Shown here: positions 41,043-54,114 of the stretch, in pieces
Layout: each line of letters begins with the position of its first letter
Position numbering within the stretch: the stretch's first letter is position 1
DNA from: Pohlia nutans
Lineage: Eukaryota; Streptophyta; Bryopsida; Bryales; Mniaceae
Length of the DNA: 64,000 bases
Assembly: GCA_022496805.1 (NCBI GenBank)
Contig: CM040097.1
Coordinates: forward strand, 23,302,072-23,366,071
Direction: 5' to 3'
Translations under genes and position numbers: made by a program
Notes under the pieces: generated by a model
What the model was told of the DNA's origin: nothing
The model's database searches: none
Seen by the model: only the letters and a program-made list of their open reading frames with translations

Positions 41043-41393
41043 ATTTAGAGTCCTTGGAAGGCACAAGGGTGTCCATAGGGTGCATTACGTGTTGTGAAGC
41101 ACAAGGGTGCTGATTTGAGTGGATTTGAGCCAACGAGTGCGCAATTCTCCTAGTTAGGGTGTTGTGGTATGATCTTGTGCAAATTCACTAAGAACCATCA
41201 CGATTGAGTGTTGTGAGGTTGATGTGTAGCACAAAGGTGCTGATTTAGTGTTTGGAATTAGTTTGGAGGCATTAGAAGCACGTACGTGTGCAATTTGCCT
41301 CACAAATCACAAAATTGTCAAAAATCATAAAAACAATTTTTCTTAGCTTTCTAGGGGCTGAATTTTGTGAGCGTACGTCCTTCAATCAAGGAT
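41043..41393 (+). other. E8 leader, remainder after E7 insertion
   Basis: Starts with the second ATTTA (41043-41047) and continues the leader (ATTTAGAGTCCTTGG) in register with the part left of E7, up to the E8 ATG. Confidence 0.88.
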
Positions 41394-43634
41394 ATGGCTA
41401 CATTTGAGGGTGAAGGTGCTAAGGTTGTAGACAAGTTCGATGGCGTCAACTTCCACTTGTGGAAATTCAAGATGGAAATGGTCATGGCCGAAAAAGAATT
41501 GTGGGAGATAGTTGAGGGTAGTGAGGAACCGCCTTCGTCCGACGCCGAGGCTAGGGTACGAACTGCGTACACTCGGCGAGAGAAAAAGGCCTTTGCGATT
41601 TTGGCTCTTAATCTTTCTGATTCCCAGCTTTCTCATATTCGGTCGTGCAAGACTCCCGCCGAGGCATGGGCCAAGCTTTGCAATATTCATGAGGCAAAGA
41701 GCTTGGTCAATATCTTGTTTTTGAGGCGCAAGTTTTTCACCATCAAGATGGAAGAAAACGACGACATGTTGGCGCACATCAACAAAGTCAAGGCTCTTGC
41801 GGATCAGCTCAACGGCGCAGACGTCAACATTACCGACGGTGATATCGTTATGACGCTCCTGGAGAGTTTGCCGCCGTCGTACGAGTATCTTATCGTTGCT
41901 ATGGAGAGTAGGCCCATTAGCGAGCTCACTCTTGATTATGTGACATCACGGTTGTTGCATGAACTCTCGCGGCGCAAAGAGAACGAGACTCGTGGCGATA
42001 GCGCGGCGCTTATGGCGAAGCAATCCAAGAGCGGTGCCAGTGGGAGCTGTACAGACAAGGTATGCTACTATTGCGGTAAGAAGGGCCACTTGGCAAAATT
42101 TTGCTACAAACGCAAGAGAGAGGAAAGTGCCAACAATACAAAGGTCAACGATGCAGGTGATGAGTACGCATTTATGACTAGCGTCTCTTCTTGTAGTGAT
42201 GACGGGGACGAGTATGCAATGATGGCAAGTGACGTGTCATGCAATGGTAGTGTGATCGATTGGATTGTTGATTCGGGAGCCTCGAGTCACATGGCGCCCA
42301 TTAGGAGTTGTTTCCAATCATATCACGTCATATCTCCAAAGAATGTCATTTTGGGTGATGATACGGTTCTTCAAGCCGTGGGTAAAGGATCCATCGTCGT
42401 AGACACCGAGGTGAAGGGTCGTGTGAAGACAATTACCATCCATGATGTCCTCCACGTTCCCAAGTTGAAGGCAAATCTTTTATCGGTGCGACATTTGGTG
42501 ATGAAGCATTTGCGAGTGGAATTTAGCGACCAAGGGTGTTTTGTGTTGTCTCCAAGTCGTGAGGAGGTGGCCATTATACACGAAGTCAACGGCTTGTACC
42601 AAATCAAGTTTTCCAAGATGCACGCGGCGGAATCCGCAACGTTGGTGCAATCGAGTTCAAACGAAGACAAGTTGGCGTTGTGGCATCGTCGTCTCGGGCA
42701 TTTGAATGTCAAGAGTGTGAAAGCACTGCGTGGAATGGTAAGTGGCATGGATCTTGCACAATCACACGTCGCACCTAGTTCATTCACATGTGAGGGTTGT
42801 ATTGAAGGCAAGCAACAACGCTCACCGTTTCCAGTTGATGGGGCAACTCGTGCAACCAAGGTTCTTGAGATTGTCCATTCCGACGTGTGTGGTCCAATGA
42901 AGACCACGTCTATGGGGGGTTGCAAGTATTTTGTGACGTTCATTGATGATTTTTCGAGGAAGATATGGTTGTATCCGATCAAAGCAAAGAGCGAGTGTTT
43001 TGAGAAGTTCAAAGAGTTCAAGGCGTTGGTTGAGAAGCAATCCGAGCACAAGATCAAGGTGTTTCGATCGGATAATGGCGGCGAGTTCATGTCCAACCAA
43101 TTTGGAGAGTTATTGAAGAAAGAAGGCATTGCTAGACAAACCACAACGCCATATACACCACAACAAAACGGAGTTGCAGAGCGTGCAAATCGAACAATTG
43201 TGGAAATGGCAAGGAGTATGTTGCATGCACAAAATTTGGGTTTGGACCTTTGGGCGGAAGCGGTGGTGACTGCGGTGTACACACGCAACCGATGCCCGAC
43301 GAGTGCGGTTCAAAACATGACACCCGAGCAAGTGTGGAGTGGGAGGCCACCCCGCGTGGAGCACATGCGCACATTTGGATGCATCGCATTTGCAAAGGTA
43401 CCCGATTCTCAAAGAACCAAACTTGAGGCCAAGGCAACAAAATGTGTGTTTCTTGGATATTGTGAAGGTACCAAGGCGTACAGGCTCATGTCCCTCGAGA
43501 CCAAGAAGATCATTCGAGCTCGTGATGTGACATTTTGCGAGAATTCCAAGGTTGAAGACAATTTGGACGATGGTCCAAGTGGGAGAAGTGGCGATAAACC
43601 GGCCATTGTGGACCAATCTTCCAAATCTCCCGTT
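41394..43634 (+). pseudogene. E8: gag-PR-IN only, truncated before RT
   Basis: ATG 41394, 747 native codons, then a junction with an LTR that supplies a stop (43638-43640). It contains gag, zinc knuckle, protease DSGA, HHCC and the complete integrase D,D-35-E, ending in the acidic linker (QSSKSPV). RT and RNase H are absent. The remaining frame is undamaged, apart from PEQVWSG for PEQAWSG, so it could still encode Gag, protease and integrase if transcribed. Its leader is split by E7, so transcription from its own LTR would have to cross 5.66 kb. Confidence 0.92.
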
Positions 43635-43979
43635 TGTTGAAGTAGGATGATTGCGTGGGCTGAAGTTGCTCATAGCCTTGCGTGGGCTGAAGTTGCTCAT
43701 AGCCATGCGCATTAGCTAGAGTAGATGATGCGAATGAGCTAGACTTGCAACTAGAGAAGTGATACTAGTTAGAAGTAATGAGAATTGGGTCTCCCAAGTG
43801 ATATGGGCTGATCCTAGTGTACTAGGAGTGGAGTATGGGCTGATGTCCCATATGGTTTGCCAAGGGGCCTCCCTTGGGTGTGCTACTTAAGAGGGGCAGC
43901 CCATGAGTAAAGATCATCTCTTTCCTATGCATTCCAAGTGTTTGTGTGAGGCTTTGGCATTCTAATCTAACCTTCAATA
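43635..43979 (+). repeat. LTR with internal 27-bp duplication, 5' of E9
   Basis: 345 bp: the standard LTR with a 27-bp tandem duplication, copies at 43651-43677 and 43678-43704 (starting TTGCGTGGGC). The 5' end abuts truncated E8 pol. Confidence 0.92.
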
Positions 43980-44953
43980 GGTTATGGGCCCACTCATGTG
44001 TTTTGCGTGAGTCAAAGATTAGATTGCTCATTGTGTGGAGGTCGTGCGTTGGAGCGCTGATTTTGGATTATTGGAGCGCTGATTTGGAACTTTGGAGGGC
44101 TGAATTCGAGCTTTGGTGGGCTGATTTCGACATTGGGAGGTATTACAATCTTCCTACCTTTGATCTACGTGTTGGAGGGCTGAATTCGCACTTTGGAGCT
44201 ATCATTTGTTGATTTGGAGCTTTTGGAGCACTTTGGAGCACTTTTGGAGTTTATACACGTCTACAAGGGCTGAATTGGAGCTTTGGAGCTTATTGGTGCT
44301 TGTTGGAGTATATTGGAGCTCATTGGAGCTTATTGGAGCTTATTGGAGCTTATTGGAGCTTATTGGCTCAATTTGTGCTCAATTTGTGCACTTGTGTTGT
44401 TGCAAGGCACTTTTATGCTTTGAGGCTCTTGGGGTGAGTCTACAATCTGATTTTGGTATTGCAATTCTTGCACAAGGGTTTGGAATGTGAGTTATGCCCT
44501 TGGAGTGCTCAAAATTAGAGTTTGGGTTAGTGAATGCACAACGGGGCTGATTTGATGAATTTCAATGCAATTAGGACTTGAAGGGGCTGAATTTGCATTG
44601 ATTTAGAGTCCTTGGAAGGCACAAGGGTGTCCATAGGGTGCATTACGTGTTGTGAAGCACATGGGTGCTGATTTGAGTGGATTTGAGCCAACGAGTGCGC
44701 AATTCTCCTAGTTAGGGTGTTGTGGTATGATCTTGTGCAAATTCACTAAGAACCATCACGATTGAGTGTTGTGAGGTTGATGTGTAGCACAAAGGTGCTG
44801 ATTTAGTGTTTGGAATTAGTTTGGAGGCATTAGAAGCACGTACGTGTGCAATTTGCCTCACAAATCACAAAATTGTTAAAAAAATCATAAAAACAATTTT
44901 TCTTAGCTTTTTAGGGGCTGAATTTTGTGAGCGTACGTCCTTCAATCAAGGAT
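43980..44953 (+). other. E9 untranslated leader with PBS
   Basis: PBS at 43980-43993, GCTGA motifs and 10-bp repeats near 44310-44365. Extra A bases near 44880 distinguish it from other leaders. Confidence 0.85.
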
Positions 44954-47900
44954 ATGGCTACATTTGAGGGTGAAGGTGCTAAGGTTGTAGACAAGTTCGA
45001 TGGCGTCAACTTCCACTTGTGGAAATTCAAGATGGAAATGGTCATGGCCGAAAAAGAATTGTGGGAGATAGTTGAGGGTAGTGAGGAACCGCCTTCGTCC
45101 AACGCCGAGGCTAGGGTACGAACTGCGTACACTCGGCGAGAGAAAAAGGCCTTTGCGATTTTGGCTCTTAATCTTTCTGATTCCCAGCTTTCTCATATTC
45201 GGTCGTGCAAGACTCCCGCCGAGGCATGGGCCAAGCTTTGCAATATTCATGAGGCAAAGAGCTTGGTCAATATCTTGTTTTTGAGGCGCAAGTTTTTCAC
45301 CATCAAGATGGAAGAAAACGACGACATGTTGGCGCACATCAACAAAGTCAAGGCTCTTGCGGATCAGCTCAACGGCGCAGACGTCAACATTACCGACGGT
45401 GATATCGTTATGACGCTCCTCGAGAGTTTGCCGCCGTCGTACGAGTATCTTATCGTTGCTATGGAGAGTAGGCCCATTAGCGAGCTCACTCTTGATTATG
45501 TGACATCACGGTTGTTGCATGAACTCTCGCGGCGCAAAGAGAACGAGACTCGTGGCGATAGCGCGGCGCTTATGGCGAAGCAATCCAAGAGCGGTGCCAG
45601 TGGGAGCTGTACAGACAAGGTATGCTACTATTGCGGTAAGAAGGGCCACTTGGCAAAATTTTGCTACAAACGCAAGAGAGAGGAAAGTGCCAACAATACA
45701 AAGGTCAACGATGCAGGTGATGAGTACGCATTTATGACTAGCGTCTCTTCTTGTAGTGATGACGGGGACGAGTATGCAATGATGGCAAGTGACGTGTCAT
45801 GCAATGGTAGTGTGATCGATTGGATTGTTGATTCGGGAGCCTCGAGTCACATGGCGCCCATTAGGAGTTGTTTCCAATCATATCACGTCATATCTCCAAA
45901 GAATGTCATTTTGGGTGATGATACGGTTCTTCAAGCCGTGGGTAAAGGATCCATCGTCGTAGACACCGAGGTGAAGGGTCGTGTGAAGACAATTACCATC
46001 CATGATGTCCTCCACGTTCCCAAGTTGAAGGCAAATCTTTTATCGGTGCGACATTTGGTGATGAAGCATTTGCGAGTGGAATTTAGCGACCAAGGGTGTT
46101 TTGTGTTGTCTCCAAGTCGTGAGGAGGTGGCCATTATACACGAAGTCAACGGCTTGTACCAAATCAAGTTTTCCAAGATGCACGCGGCGGAATCCGCAAC
46201 GTTGGTGCAATCGAGTTCAAACGAAGACAAGTTGGCGTTGTGGCATCGTCGTCTCGGGCATTTGAATGTCAAGAGTGTGAAAGCACTGCGTGGAATGGTA
46301 AGTGGCATGGATCTTGCACAATCACACGTCGCACCTAGTTCATTCACATGTGAGGGTTGTATTGAAGGCAAACAACAACGCTCACCGTTTCCAGTTGATG
46401 GGGCAACTCGTGCAACCAAGGTTCTTGAGATTGTGCATTCCGACGTGTGTGGTCCAATGAAGACCACGTCTATAGGGGGGTTGCAAGTATTTTGTGACGT
46501 TCATTGATGATTTTTCGAGGAAGATATGGTTGTATCCGATCAAAGCAAAGAGCGAGTGTTTTGAGAAGTTCAAAGAGTTCAAGGCGTTGGTTGAGAAGCA
46601 ATCCGAGCACAAGATCAAGGTGTTTCGATCGGATAATGGCGGCGAGTTCATGTCCAACCAATTTGGAGAGTTATTGAAGAAAGAAGGCATTGCTAGACAA
46701 ACCACAACGCCATATACACCACAACAAAACGGAGTTGCAGAGCGTGCAAATCGAACAATTGTGGAAATGGCAAGGAGTATGTTGCATGCACAAAATTTGG
46801 ATTTGGACCTTTGGGCGGAAGCGGTGGTGACTGCGGTGTACACACGCAACCGATGCCCGACGAGTGCGGTTCAAAACATGACACCAGAGCAAGCGTGGAG
46901 TGGGAGGCCACCCCGCGTGGAGCACATGCGCACATTTGGATGCATCGCATTTGCAAAGGTACCCGATTCTCAAAGAACCAAACTTGAGGCCAAGGCAACA
47001 AAATGTGTGTTTCTTGGATATTGTGAAGGTACCAAGGCGTACAGGCTCATGTCGCTCGAGACCAAGAAGATCATTCGAGCTCGTGATGTGACATTTTGCG
47101 AGAATTCCAAGGTTGAAGACAATTTGGACGATGGTCCAAGTGGGAGAAGTGGCGATAAACCGGCGATTGTGGACCAATCTTCCAAATCTCCCATTATTGA
47201 TACTGTTGATGAAGACGAAGATGACGAAGATGGTGGTGATGAGGAACATATTGAGGAGCCACCTTTGAAGACGAAGAATGGCGAGAAAAAGGCACAAGCA
47301 ACGGCGGTTGAAGACAATGCATCCTCGAGCGATCGTTGTTATCCAGAGAGAAATCGTAGACCACTTGGCGAGTGGTGGAAGAATCATATTCTCCCTCAAG
47401 GTGAGGAGGAGCATGCAAACGTTGCACTTTTAGATGCTCCATTGACGATTCGTGAAGCGTTGAGTTGTGATGATGCAAACAAGTGGGAGCAAGCCATGCA
47501 AGAGGAGTACAAATCATTGATGGACAATGGCACTTGGGAATTGACTCCCCTCCCCAAGAATCGCAACGCTATCGGTTGTAAGTGGGTATTTCGTGCAAAG
47601 AGAGATGCAACGGGTGATGTGGTTCGTTATAAGGCAAGATTGGTGGCAAAGGGCTTTTCACAAATCGAAGGTGTTGATTTTCATGAGACCTTTGCACCGG
47701 TGGCGAAATTCACCACTATTCGATGCATTTTGGCCATCGGGGCTGCCATGGATTTGGAAATGCATCAAATGGATGTGAAGACGGCGTTCTTGAACGGCGA
47801 GTTGGACGAGGACATCTACATGGTGCAACCCGAAGGATTTGTGCAACGAGGTAATGAGAACCTTGTTTGCAAGTTGAACAAGTCATTGTATGGGTTGAAG

Positions 47901-48948
47901 CAATCTCCACGCGCATGGTATCAAAAGATTGACACGTTTCTTGTTCATATCGGGTTCACAAGGAGCATCGCTGATCACAGCTTGTATTTCATGCAAAAGG
48001 GGCAACATGTGGTCATCGTGATCATATATGTGGATGATTTGATCATCCTTGCAAGTTGCATGAGCTCTTTGAAGGCATTGAAGGCAATGCTTGAGAACGA
48101 GTACGAGATGAGTGATCTGGGTGAGTTGCACTTTTGTTTAGGAGTTGAGTTTGTGCGAGATAGAGCAACACGCACCATAACAATGAATCAAAGCAAGTAT
48201 GTTATGGATGTTCTCAAACGCTTTGGCATGGAGGATTGCAAACCGGTTGGCACTCCATTGGATGTGAATTCCAAACTCCTGAAACTCACCGATGAGGAGT
48301 ATGCATTAGAGGCTCAATCTATGGTGGATGTGCCATACAAGCAAGCTGTAGGGTCATTGATGTATGCTATGATTGCAACAAGGCCGGACCTTGCGTATCC
48401 AATCAGCGTTGTGAGTCAACACATGGCAAGACCGGGTTCAAGTCATTGGGTTGCGGTCAAGAGGATCATGCGGTACTTGAAAGGCACAAGTGATGTGAGG
48501 TTGTGTCTTGGAGGTGACAACATTGTGTTGAGTGGGTATTGTGATGCGGATTATGCGGGTGATACCAATGATCGTAGATCCACCACGGGGTACATGTTCA
48601 AAGTTGGATCGGGGGCCGTTTCATGGAATAGCAAGCGCCAACAAACCACGGCCACGTCAACGGTTGAGGCGGAGTACATGGCGACGAGCCACGGTACGAA
48701 GGAGGCCATTTGGTTGAGGCAACTAATGGCGGATGTGAGATGCACTCAAGAGGAGGCTACAACAATCATGTGTGACAACCAAGGGAGTATGTCATTGGCG
48801 AAGAATCCAACGCATCACTCACGTACAAAGCACATTGATGTGCAATATCACTTCATTCGAGAGAAGTTAGAGATGAAGGTGATAGAGTTGAAGTATTGTC
48901 CAACGGAGCACATGGTGGCGGTCGTGCTGACAAAGGCTCTTGCGAGCC
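44954..48948 (+). pseudogene. E9: gag-pol, frameshifted and 3' truncated
   Basis: ATG 44954. An extra A at about 46474 (TCTATAGGGGGG for TCTATGGGGGG) shifts the frame at the start of the integrase core (TTSMGGCKYF) and ends the first frame at 46507. Downstream the original frame is open through integrase, linker, RT (YVDD) and RNase H to about 48948. There the last roughly 26 codons, the purine tract and the 3' LTR are lost and it joins reverse-strand E10 sequence (CTTGCGAG|CCTG). MVAVVLTKAL replaces MVADVLTKAL near the end. This is a dead copy. Confidence 0.92.
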
Positions 48949-51037
48949 TGTACGCCTTGGTACCTTCACAATATCCAAGAAACACACATTTTGTTGCCTT
49001 GGCCTCAAGTTTGGTTCTTTGCGAATCGGGTACCTTTGCAAATGCGATGCATCCAAATGTGCGCATGTGCTCCACGCGGGGTGGCCTCCCACTCCACGCT
49101 TGCTCTGGTGTCATGTTTTGAACCGCACTCGTCGGGCATCGGTTGCGTGTGTACACCGCAGTCACCACCGCTTCCGCCCAAAGGTCCAAACCCAAATTTT
49201 GTGCATGCAACATACTCCTTGCCATTTCCACAATTGTTCGATTTGCACGCTCTGCAACTCCGTTTTGTTGTGGTGTATATGGCGTTGTCGTTTGTCTAGC
49301 AATGCCTTCTTTCTTCAATAACTCTCCAAATTGGTTGGACATGAACTCGCCGCCATTATCCGATCGAAACACCTTGATCTTGTGCTCGGATTGCTTCTCA
49401 ACCAACGCCTTGAACTCTTTGAACTTCTCAAAACACTCGCTCTTTGCTTTGATCGGATACAACCATATCTTCCTCGAAAAATCATCAATGAACGTCACAA
49501 AATACTTGCAACCCCCCATAGACGTGGTCTTCATTGGACCACACACGTCGGAATGCACAATCTCAAGAACCTTGGTTGCACGAGTTGCCCCATCAACTGG
49601 AAACGGTGAGCGTTGTTGCTTGCCTTCAATACAACCCTCACATGTGAATGAACTAGGTGCGACGTGTGATTGTGCAAGATCCATGCCACTTATCATTTCA
49701 CACAGTGCTTTCACACTCTTGACATTCAAATGCCCGAGACGACGATGCCACAACGCCAACTTGTCTTCGTTTGAACTCGATTGCACCAACGTTGCGGATT
49801 CCGCCGCGTGCATCTTGGAAAACTTGATTTGGTACAAGCCGTTGACTTCGTGTATAATGGCCACCTCCTCACGACTTGGAGACAACACAAAACACCCTTG
49901 GTCGCTAAATTCCACTCGCAAATGCTTCATCACCAAATGTCGCACCGATAAAAGATTTGCCTTCAACTTGGGAACGTGGAGGACATCATGGATGGTAATT
50001 GTCTTCACACGACCCTTCACCTCGGTGTCTACGACGATGGATCCTTTACCCACGGCTTGAAGAACCGTATCATCACCCAAAATGACATTCTTTGGAGATA
50101 TGACGTGATATGATTGGAAACAACTCCTAATGGGCGCCATGTGACTCGAGGCTCCCGAATCAACAATCCAATCGATCACACTACCATTGCATGACACGTC
50201 ACTTGCCATCATTGCATACTCGTCCCCGTCATCACTACAAGAAGAGACGCTAGTCATAAATGCGTACTCATCACCTGCATCGTTGACCTTTGTATTGTTG
50301 GCACTTTCCTCTCTCTTGCGTTTGTAGCAAAATTTTGCCAAGTGGCCCTTCTTACCGCAATAGTAGCATACCTTGTCTGTACAGCTCCCACTGGCACCGC
50401 TCTTGGATTGCTTCGCCATAAGCGCCGCGCTATCGCCACGAGTCTCGTTCTCTTTGCGCCGCGAGAGTTCATGCAACAACCGTGATGTCACATAATCAAG
50501 AGTGAGCTCGCTAATGGGCCTACTCTCCATAGCAACGATAAGATACTCGTACGACGGCGGCAAACTCTCGAGGAGCGTCATAACGATATCACCGTCGGTA
50601 ATGTTGACGTCTGCGCCGTTGAGCTGATCCGCAAGAGCCTTGACTTTGTTGATGTGCGCCAACATGTCGTCGTTTTCTTCCATCTTGATGGTGAAAAACT
50701 TGCGCCTCAAAAACAAGATATTGACCAAGCTCTTTGCCTCATGAATATTGCAAAGCTTGGCCCATGCCTCGGCGGGAGTCTTGCACGACCGAATATGAGA
50801 AAGCTGGGAATCAGAAAGATTAAGAGCCAAAATCGCAAAGGCCTTTTTCTCTCGCCGAGTGTACGCAGTTCGTACCCTAGCCTCGGCGTCGGACGAAGGC
50901 GGTTCCTCACTACCCTCAACTATCTCCCACAATTCTTTTTCGGCCATGACCATTTCCATCTTGAATTTCCACAAGTGGAAGTTGACGCCATCGAACTTGT
51001 CTACAACCTTAGCACCTTCACCCTCAAATGTAGCCAT
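48949..51037 (-). pseudogene. E10: gag-PR-IN, 3' truncated
   Basis: Reverse-strand frame from ATG (51035-51037), 696 native codons: gag, zinc knuckle, protease DSGA, HHCC and the integrase catalytic core, ending at YCEGTKAYRL in the integrase C-terminal region. Linker, RT and RNase H are missing. The junction with E9 at about 48948 is head-on: two coding strands point at each other with a few bases (GAG) in common. ALCEMISGM replaces ALRGMVSGM in the pre-integrase segment. The frame then reads a few chance codons in E9 antisense. Confidence 0.91.
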
Positions 51038-51987
51038 ATCCTTGATTCAAGGACGTACGCTCACAAAATTCAGCCCCTAGAAAGCTAAGAAAAATTGTTT
51101 TTATGATTTTTGACAATTTTGTGATTTGTGAAGCAAATTGCACACGTACGTGCTTCTAATGCCTCCAAACTAATTCCAAACACTAAATCAGCACCTTTGT
51201 GCTACACATCAACCTCACAACACTCAATCGTGATGGTTCTTAGTGAATTTGCACAAGATCATACCACAACACCCTAACTAGGAGAATTGCGCACTCGTTG
51301 GCTCAAATCCACTCAAATCAGCACCCTTGTGCTTCACAACACGTAATGCACCCTATGGACACCCTTGTGCCTTCCAAGGACTCTAAATCAATGCAAATTC
51401 AGCCCCTTCAAGTCCTAATTGCATTGAAATTCATCAAATCAGCCCCGTTGTGCATTCACTAACCCAAACTCTAATTTTGAGCACTCCAAGGGCATAACTC
51501 ACATTCCAAACCCTTGTGCAAGAATTGCAATACCAAAATCAGATTGTAGACTCACCCCAAGAGCCTCAAAGCATAAAAGTGCCTTGCAACAACACAAGTG
51601 CACAAATTGAGCACAAATTGAGTCAATAAGCTCTAATAATCTCCAATAAGCTCCACTAAGCTCCAATCAGCTCCAATATACTCCAACAAGCACCAATAAG
51701 CTCCAAAGCTCCAATTCAGCCCTTGTAGACGTGTATAAACTCCAAAAGTGCTCCAAAGTGCTCCAAAAGCTCCAAATCAACAAATGATAGCTCCAAAGTG
51801 CGAATTCAGCCGTCCAACACGTAGATCAAAGGTAGGAAGATTGTAATACCTCCCAATGTCGAAATCAGCCCACCAAAGCTCGAATTCAGCCCTCCAAAGT
51901 TCCAAATCAGCGCTCCAACGCACGACCTCCACACAATGAGCAATCTAATCTTTGACTCACGCAAAACACATGAGTGGGCCCATAACC
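51038..51987 (-). other. E10 untranslated leader with PBS
   Basis: Reverse-strand leader. The PBS complement is at 51974-51987. The 10-bp repeats are degenerate (CTAATAATCTCC, CCACTAAGCTCC) and part of the first GCTGA cluster is deleted near 51905. Confidence 0.84.
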
Positions 51988-52305
51988 TATTGAAAGTTAG
52001 ATTAGAATGCCAAAGCCTCACACAAACACTTGGAATGCATAGGAAAGAGATGATCTTTACTCATGGGCTGCCCCTCTTAAGTAGCACACCCAAGGGAGGC
52101 CCCTTGGCAAACCATATGGGACATCAGCCCATACTCCACTCCTAGTACACTAGGATCAGCCCATATCACTTGGGAGACCCAATTCTCATTACTTCTAACT
52201 AGTATCACTTCTCTAGTTGCAAGTCTAGCTCATTCGCATCATCTACTCTAGCTAATGCGCATGGCTATGAGCAACTTCAGCCCACGCAATCATCCTACTT
52301 CAACA
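51988..52305 (-). repeat. LTR, 5' of E10
   Basis: 318 bp in reverse orientation (TATTGAAAG at the inner end, one change). Its outer end abuts a plus-strand gag fragment. Confidence 0.91.
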
Positions 52306-52758
52306 AATTCAAGATGGAAATGGTCATGGCCGAAAAAGAATTGTGGGAGATAGTTGAAGGTAGTGAGGAACCGCCTTCGTCCGAAGCCGCGGCTAGGGTA
52401 CGAACTGCGTACACTCGGCGAGAGAAAAAAGGCCTTTGCGACTTTGGCTCTTAATCTTTCTGATTCCCAGCTCTCTCATATTCGGTCGTGCAAGACTCCC
52501 ACCGAGGCATGGGCCAAGCTTTGCAATATTCATGAGGCAAAGAGCTTGGTCAATATCTTGTTTTTGAGGCGCAAGTTTTTCACCATCAAGATGGAAGAAA
52601 ACGACGACATGTTGGCGCACATCAACAAAGTCAAGGCTCTTGCGGATCAGCTCAACGGCGCAGACGTCAACATTACCGACGGTGATATCGTTATGACGCT
52701 CCTCGAGAGTTTGCCGCTGTCGTACGAGTATCTTATCGTTGCTATGGAGAGTAGGCCC
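52306..52758 (+). pseudogene. gag fragment, frameshifted
   Basis: Plus-strand piece of the family gag, from the codons for KFKMEMVMAEKELWE to AMESRP, with an extra A in the REKKAF run near 52430 that shifts the frame. Both ends are cut: the left by the E10 LTR, the right where the family sequence stops after GTAGGCCC. Only about 150 codons remain. Confidence 0.88.
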
Positions 52759-54114
52759 CCTTTCTCTACCACCTGTATGCCCAGCACGGATGCCTCACGG
52801 ATAGGAAGAAGGCAAAATTGGAAACGCAATCCTTGCCTGCAGCAGACCAGAGCCCAGCCAAAGCGCGCAAGCTTCGTCCGGAAGCAAGGAGGCAACCGGA
52901 GGGAGAGCAAGAGAGGAGGAAAAAGACGAAGGCGCTTAGGGCGACCAGAGCGAACCGGGCGTACCCCGACCGCTCAACGTCAGGGAGCCCCAACCGGAGG
53001 AGCGCCGGAAGTGACGAGAGGAACCGGTAGATGCGAGCCCGCGACCCGAAGAGCTCCAAAAGAGAAGAAAAGACCCGGAAGGAAGACAACCAGGAGGCAC
53101 AAGCCAAAGATGGAGGACAACCGGGAGGCACAAGCCCACAGATGGAGGAAAGAAGGAAGAAGAGAATGGATCCGGCAGGGGATGTGCAACCGGAGGGGAG
53201 GGTCCCTCAGTGCGCACCCGGGGACAGCAGCAGCAGAAGCGGAAGCGGGTCATCCGGAATGACGGAGGGGAGGACTCGGACATCCACAAGGTTTCTCCTT
53301 TCCGGGAGGATGCTTCACCTCCCTAGAAGGGATGCTTCACCTCCCTGGAAGAGGACCCATACCCGGATGAAGACTACTCCAGTGGACGGTCGAGGTACCC
53401 GTCCCACCGGAGAACCCGGTCCAAGCAACCGCAGGCCAGACGCACATGAGAAAGGGAAGCAAAAAGTGAGGACAAGACCAAAACAAGAAATTGGGGAGCG
53501 AGACCGGGAAGACGAGCCAGACCGGAGAGAGGAGCCCACCCCTGCAGCACAGCCAAACCAGGAGGCACAATAGGACGTACCGATCCTCGCGAGATCAGAC
53601 GTCATGCTCATGCCAATCCAGGCAGCCTTGGACATGGTGGAGGAGCAGTACACTCCACTTTACAACGCAGTAAGGGGAATTGGGAATGTCCTGAGGAGGG
53701 CGGACGTGAAGGAGTTTCCGGAAATGGTCACGCACATCCGGCGGGAGGGAAACCGGATTCGCAAAGAGTCCACCGGTACGGCCCAGCTCATGCGGGAGCA
53801 AAAGAAGGAGTTGAGACAGGCGAAGAGGACTATCTGGATCATAGAGCAACAGGACCGGACCTGCTTCCAGTCGGTGTCCCGGTTGTTCCGACCAGATGGG
53901 GAAGTACAGACGAAGGCGAGGCTGTACGACGAAATGATGAGCGATTCCGAGGAGGAAGGGGCAGAATGGGTAAAGAGCATCGATAAGAAGTATGCTGCCC
54001 GAGTGGAAGAGGCGCTCATGGAATTCCGGGCGCTGGCGACAGAGGTGCTTACGAGGTGCTTACGAGGTGCTCACCCGTACCTGAACCGGAAGTGGGGGAG
54101 ACCAGCAACAAAGG
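52759..54114 (+). pseudogene. Unrecognised GC-rich, charged coding-like block
   Basis: Not from the copia family by eye. One frame (codon starts divisible by three) is open from about 52758 to 54125 except for TAG at 53028-53030 and at 53571-53573. The first parts are rich in Arg, Lys, Glu, Pro and Gln. The last part, ATG 53604 on, is a 173-residue predominantly helical-looking stretch (MLMPIQAALDMVEEQ..., KKELRQAKRTIW, DEMMSDSEEEGAEW) running into the LTR. Alternative frames also look coding in places (for example EEDPYPDEDYSSGRSRYP near 53350), suggesting frameshifts. Short tandem repeats occur at 53309-53352 (22-bp unit) and 54040-54072 (GAGGTGCTTAC). It could be gag of another retroelement or a captured host sequence. 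I do not recognise it. Confidence 0.45.

Noticed and set aside
52759..54114. An env-like third gene of a copia element
   Set aside because: No signal peptide, membrane segment or glycoprotein-like features, and its position beside a gag scrap rather than after RNase H argues against env.
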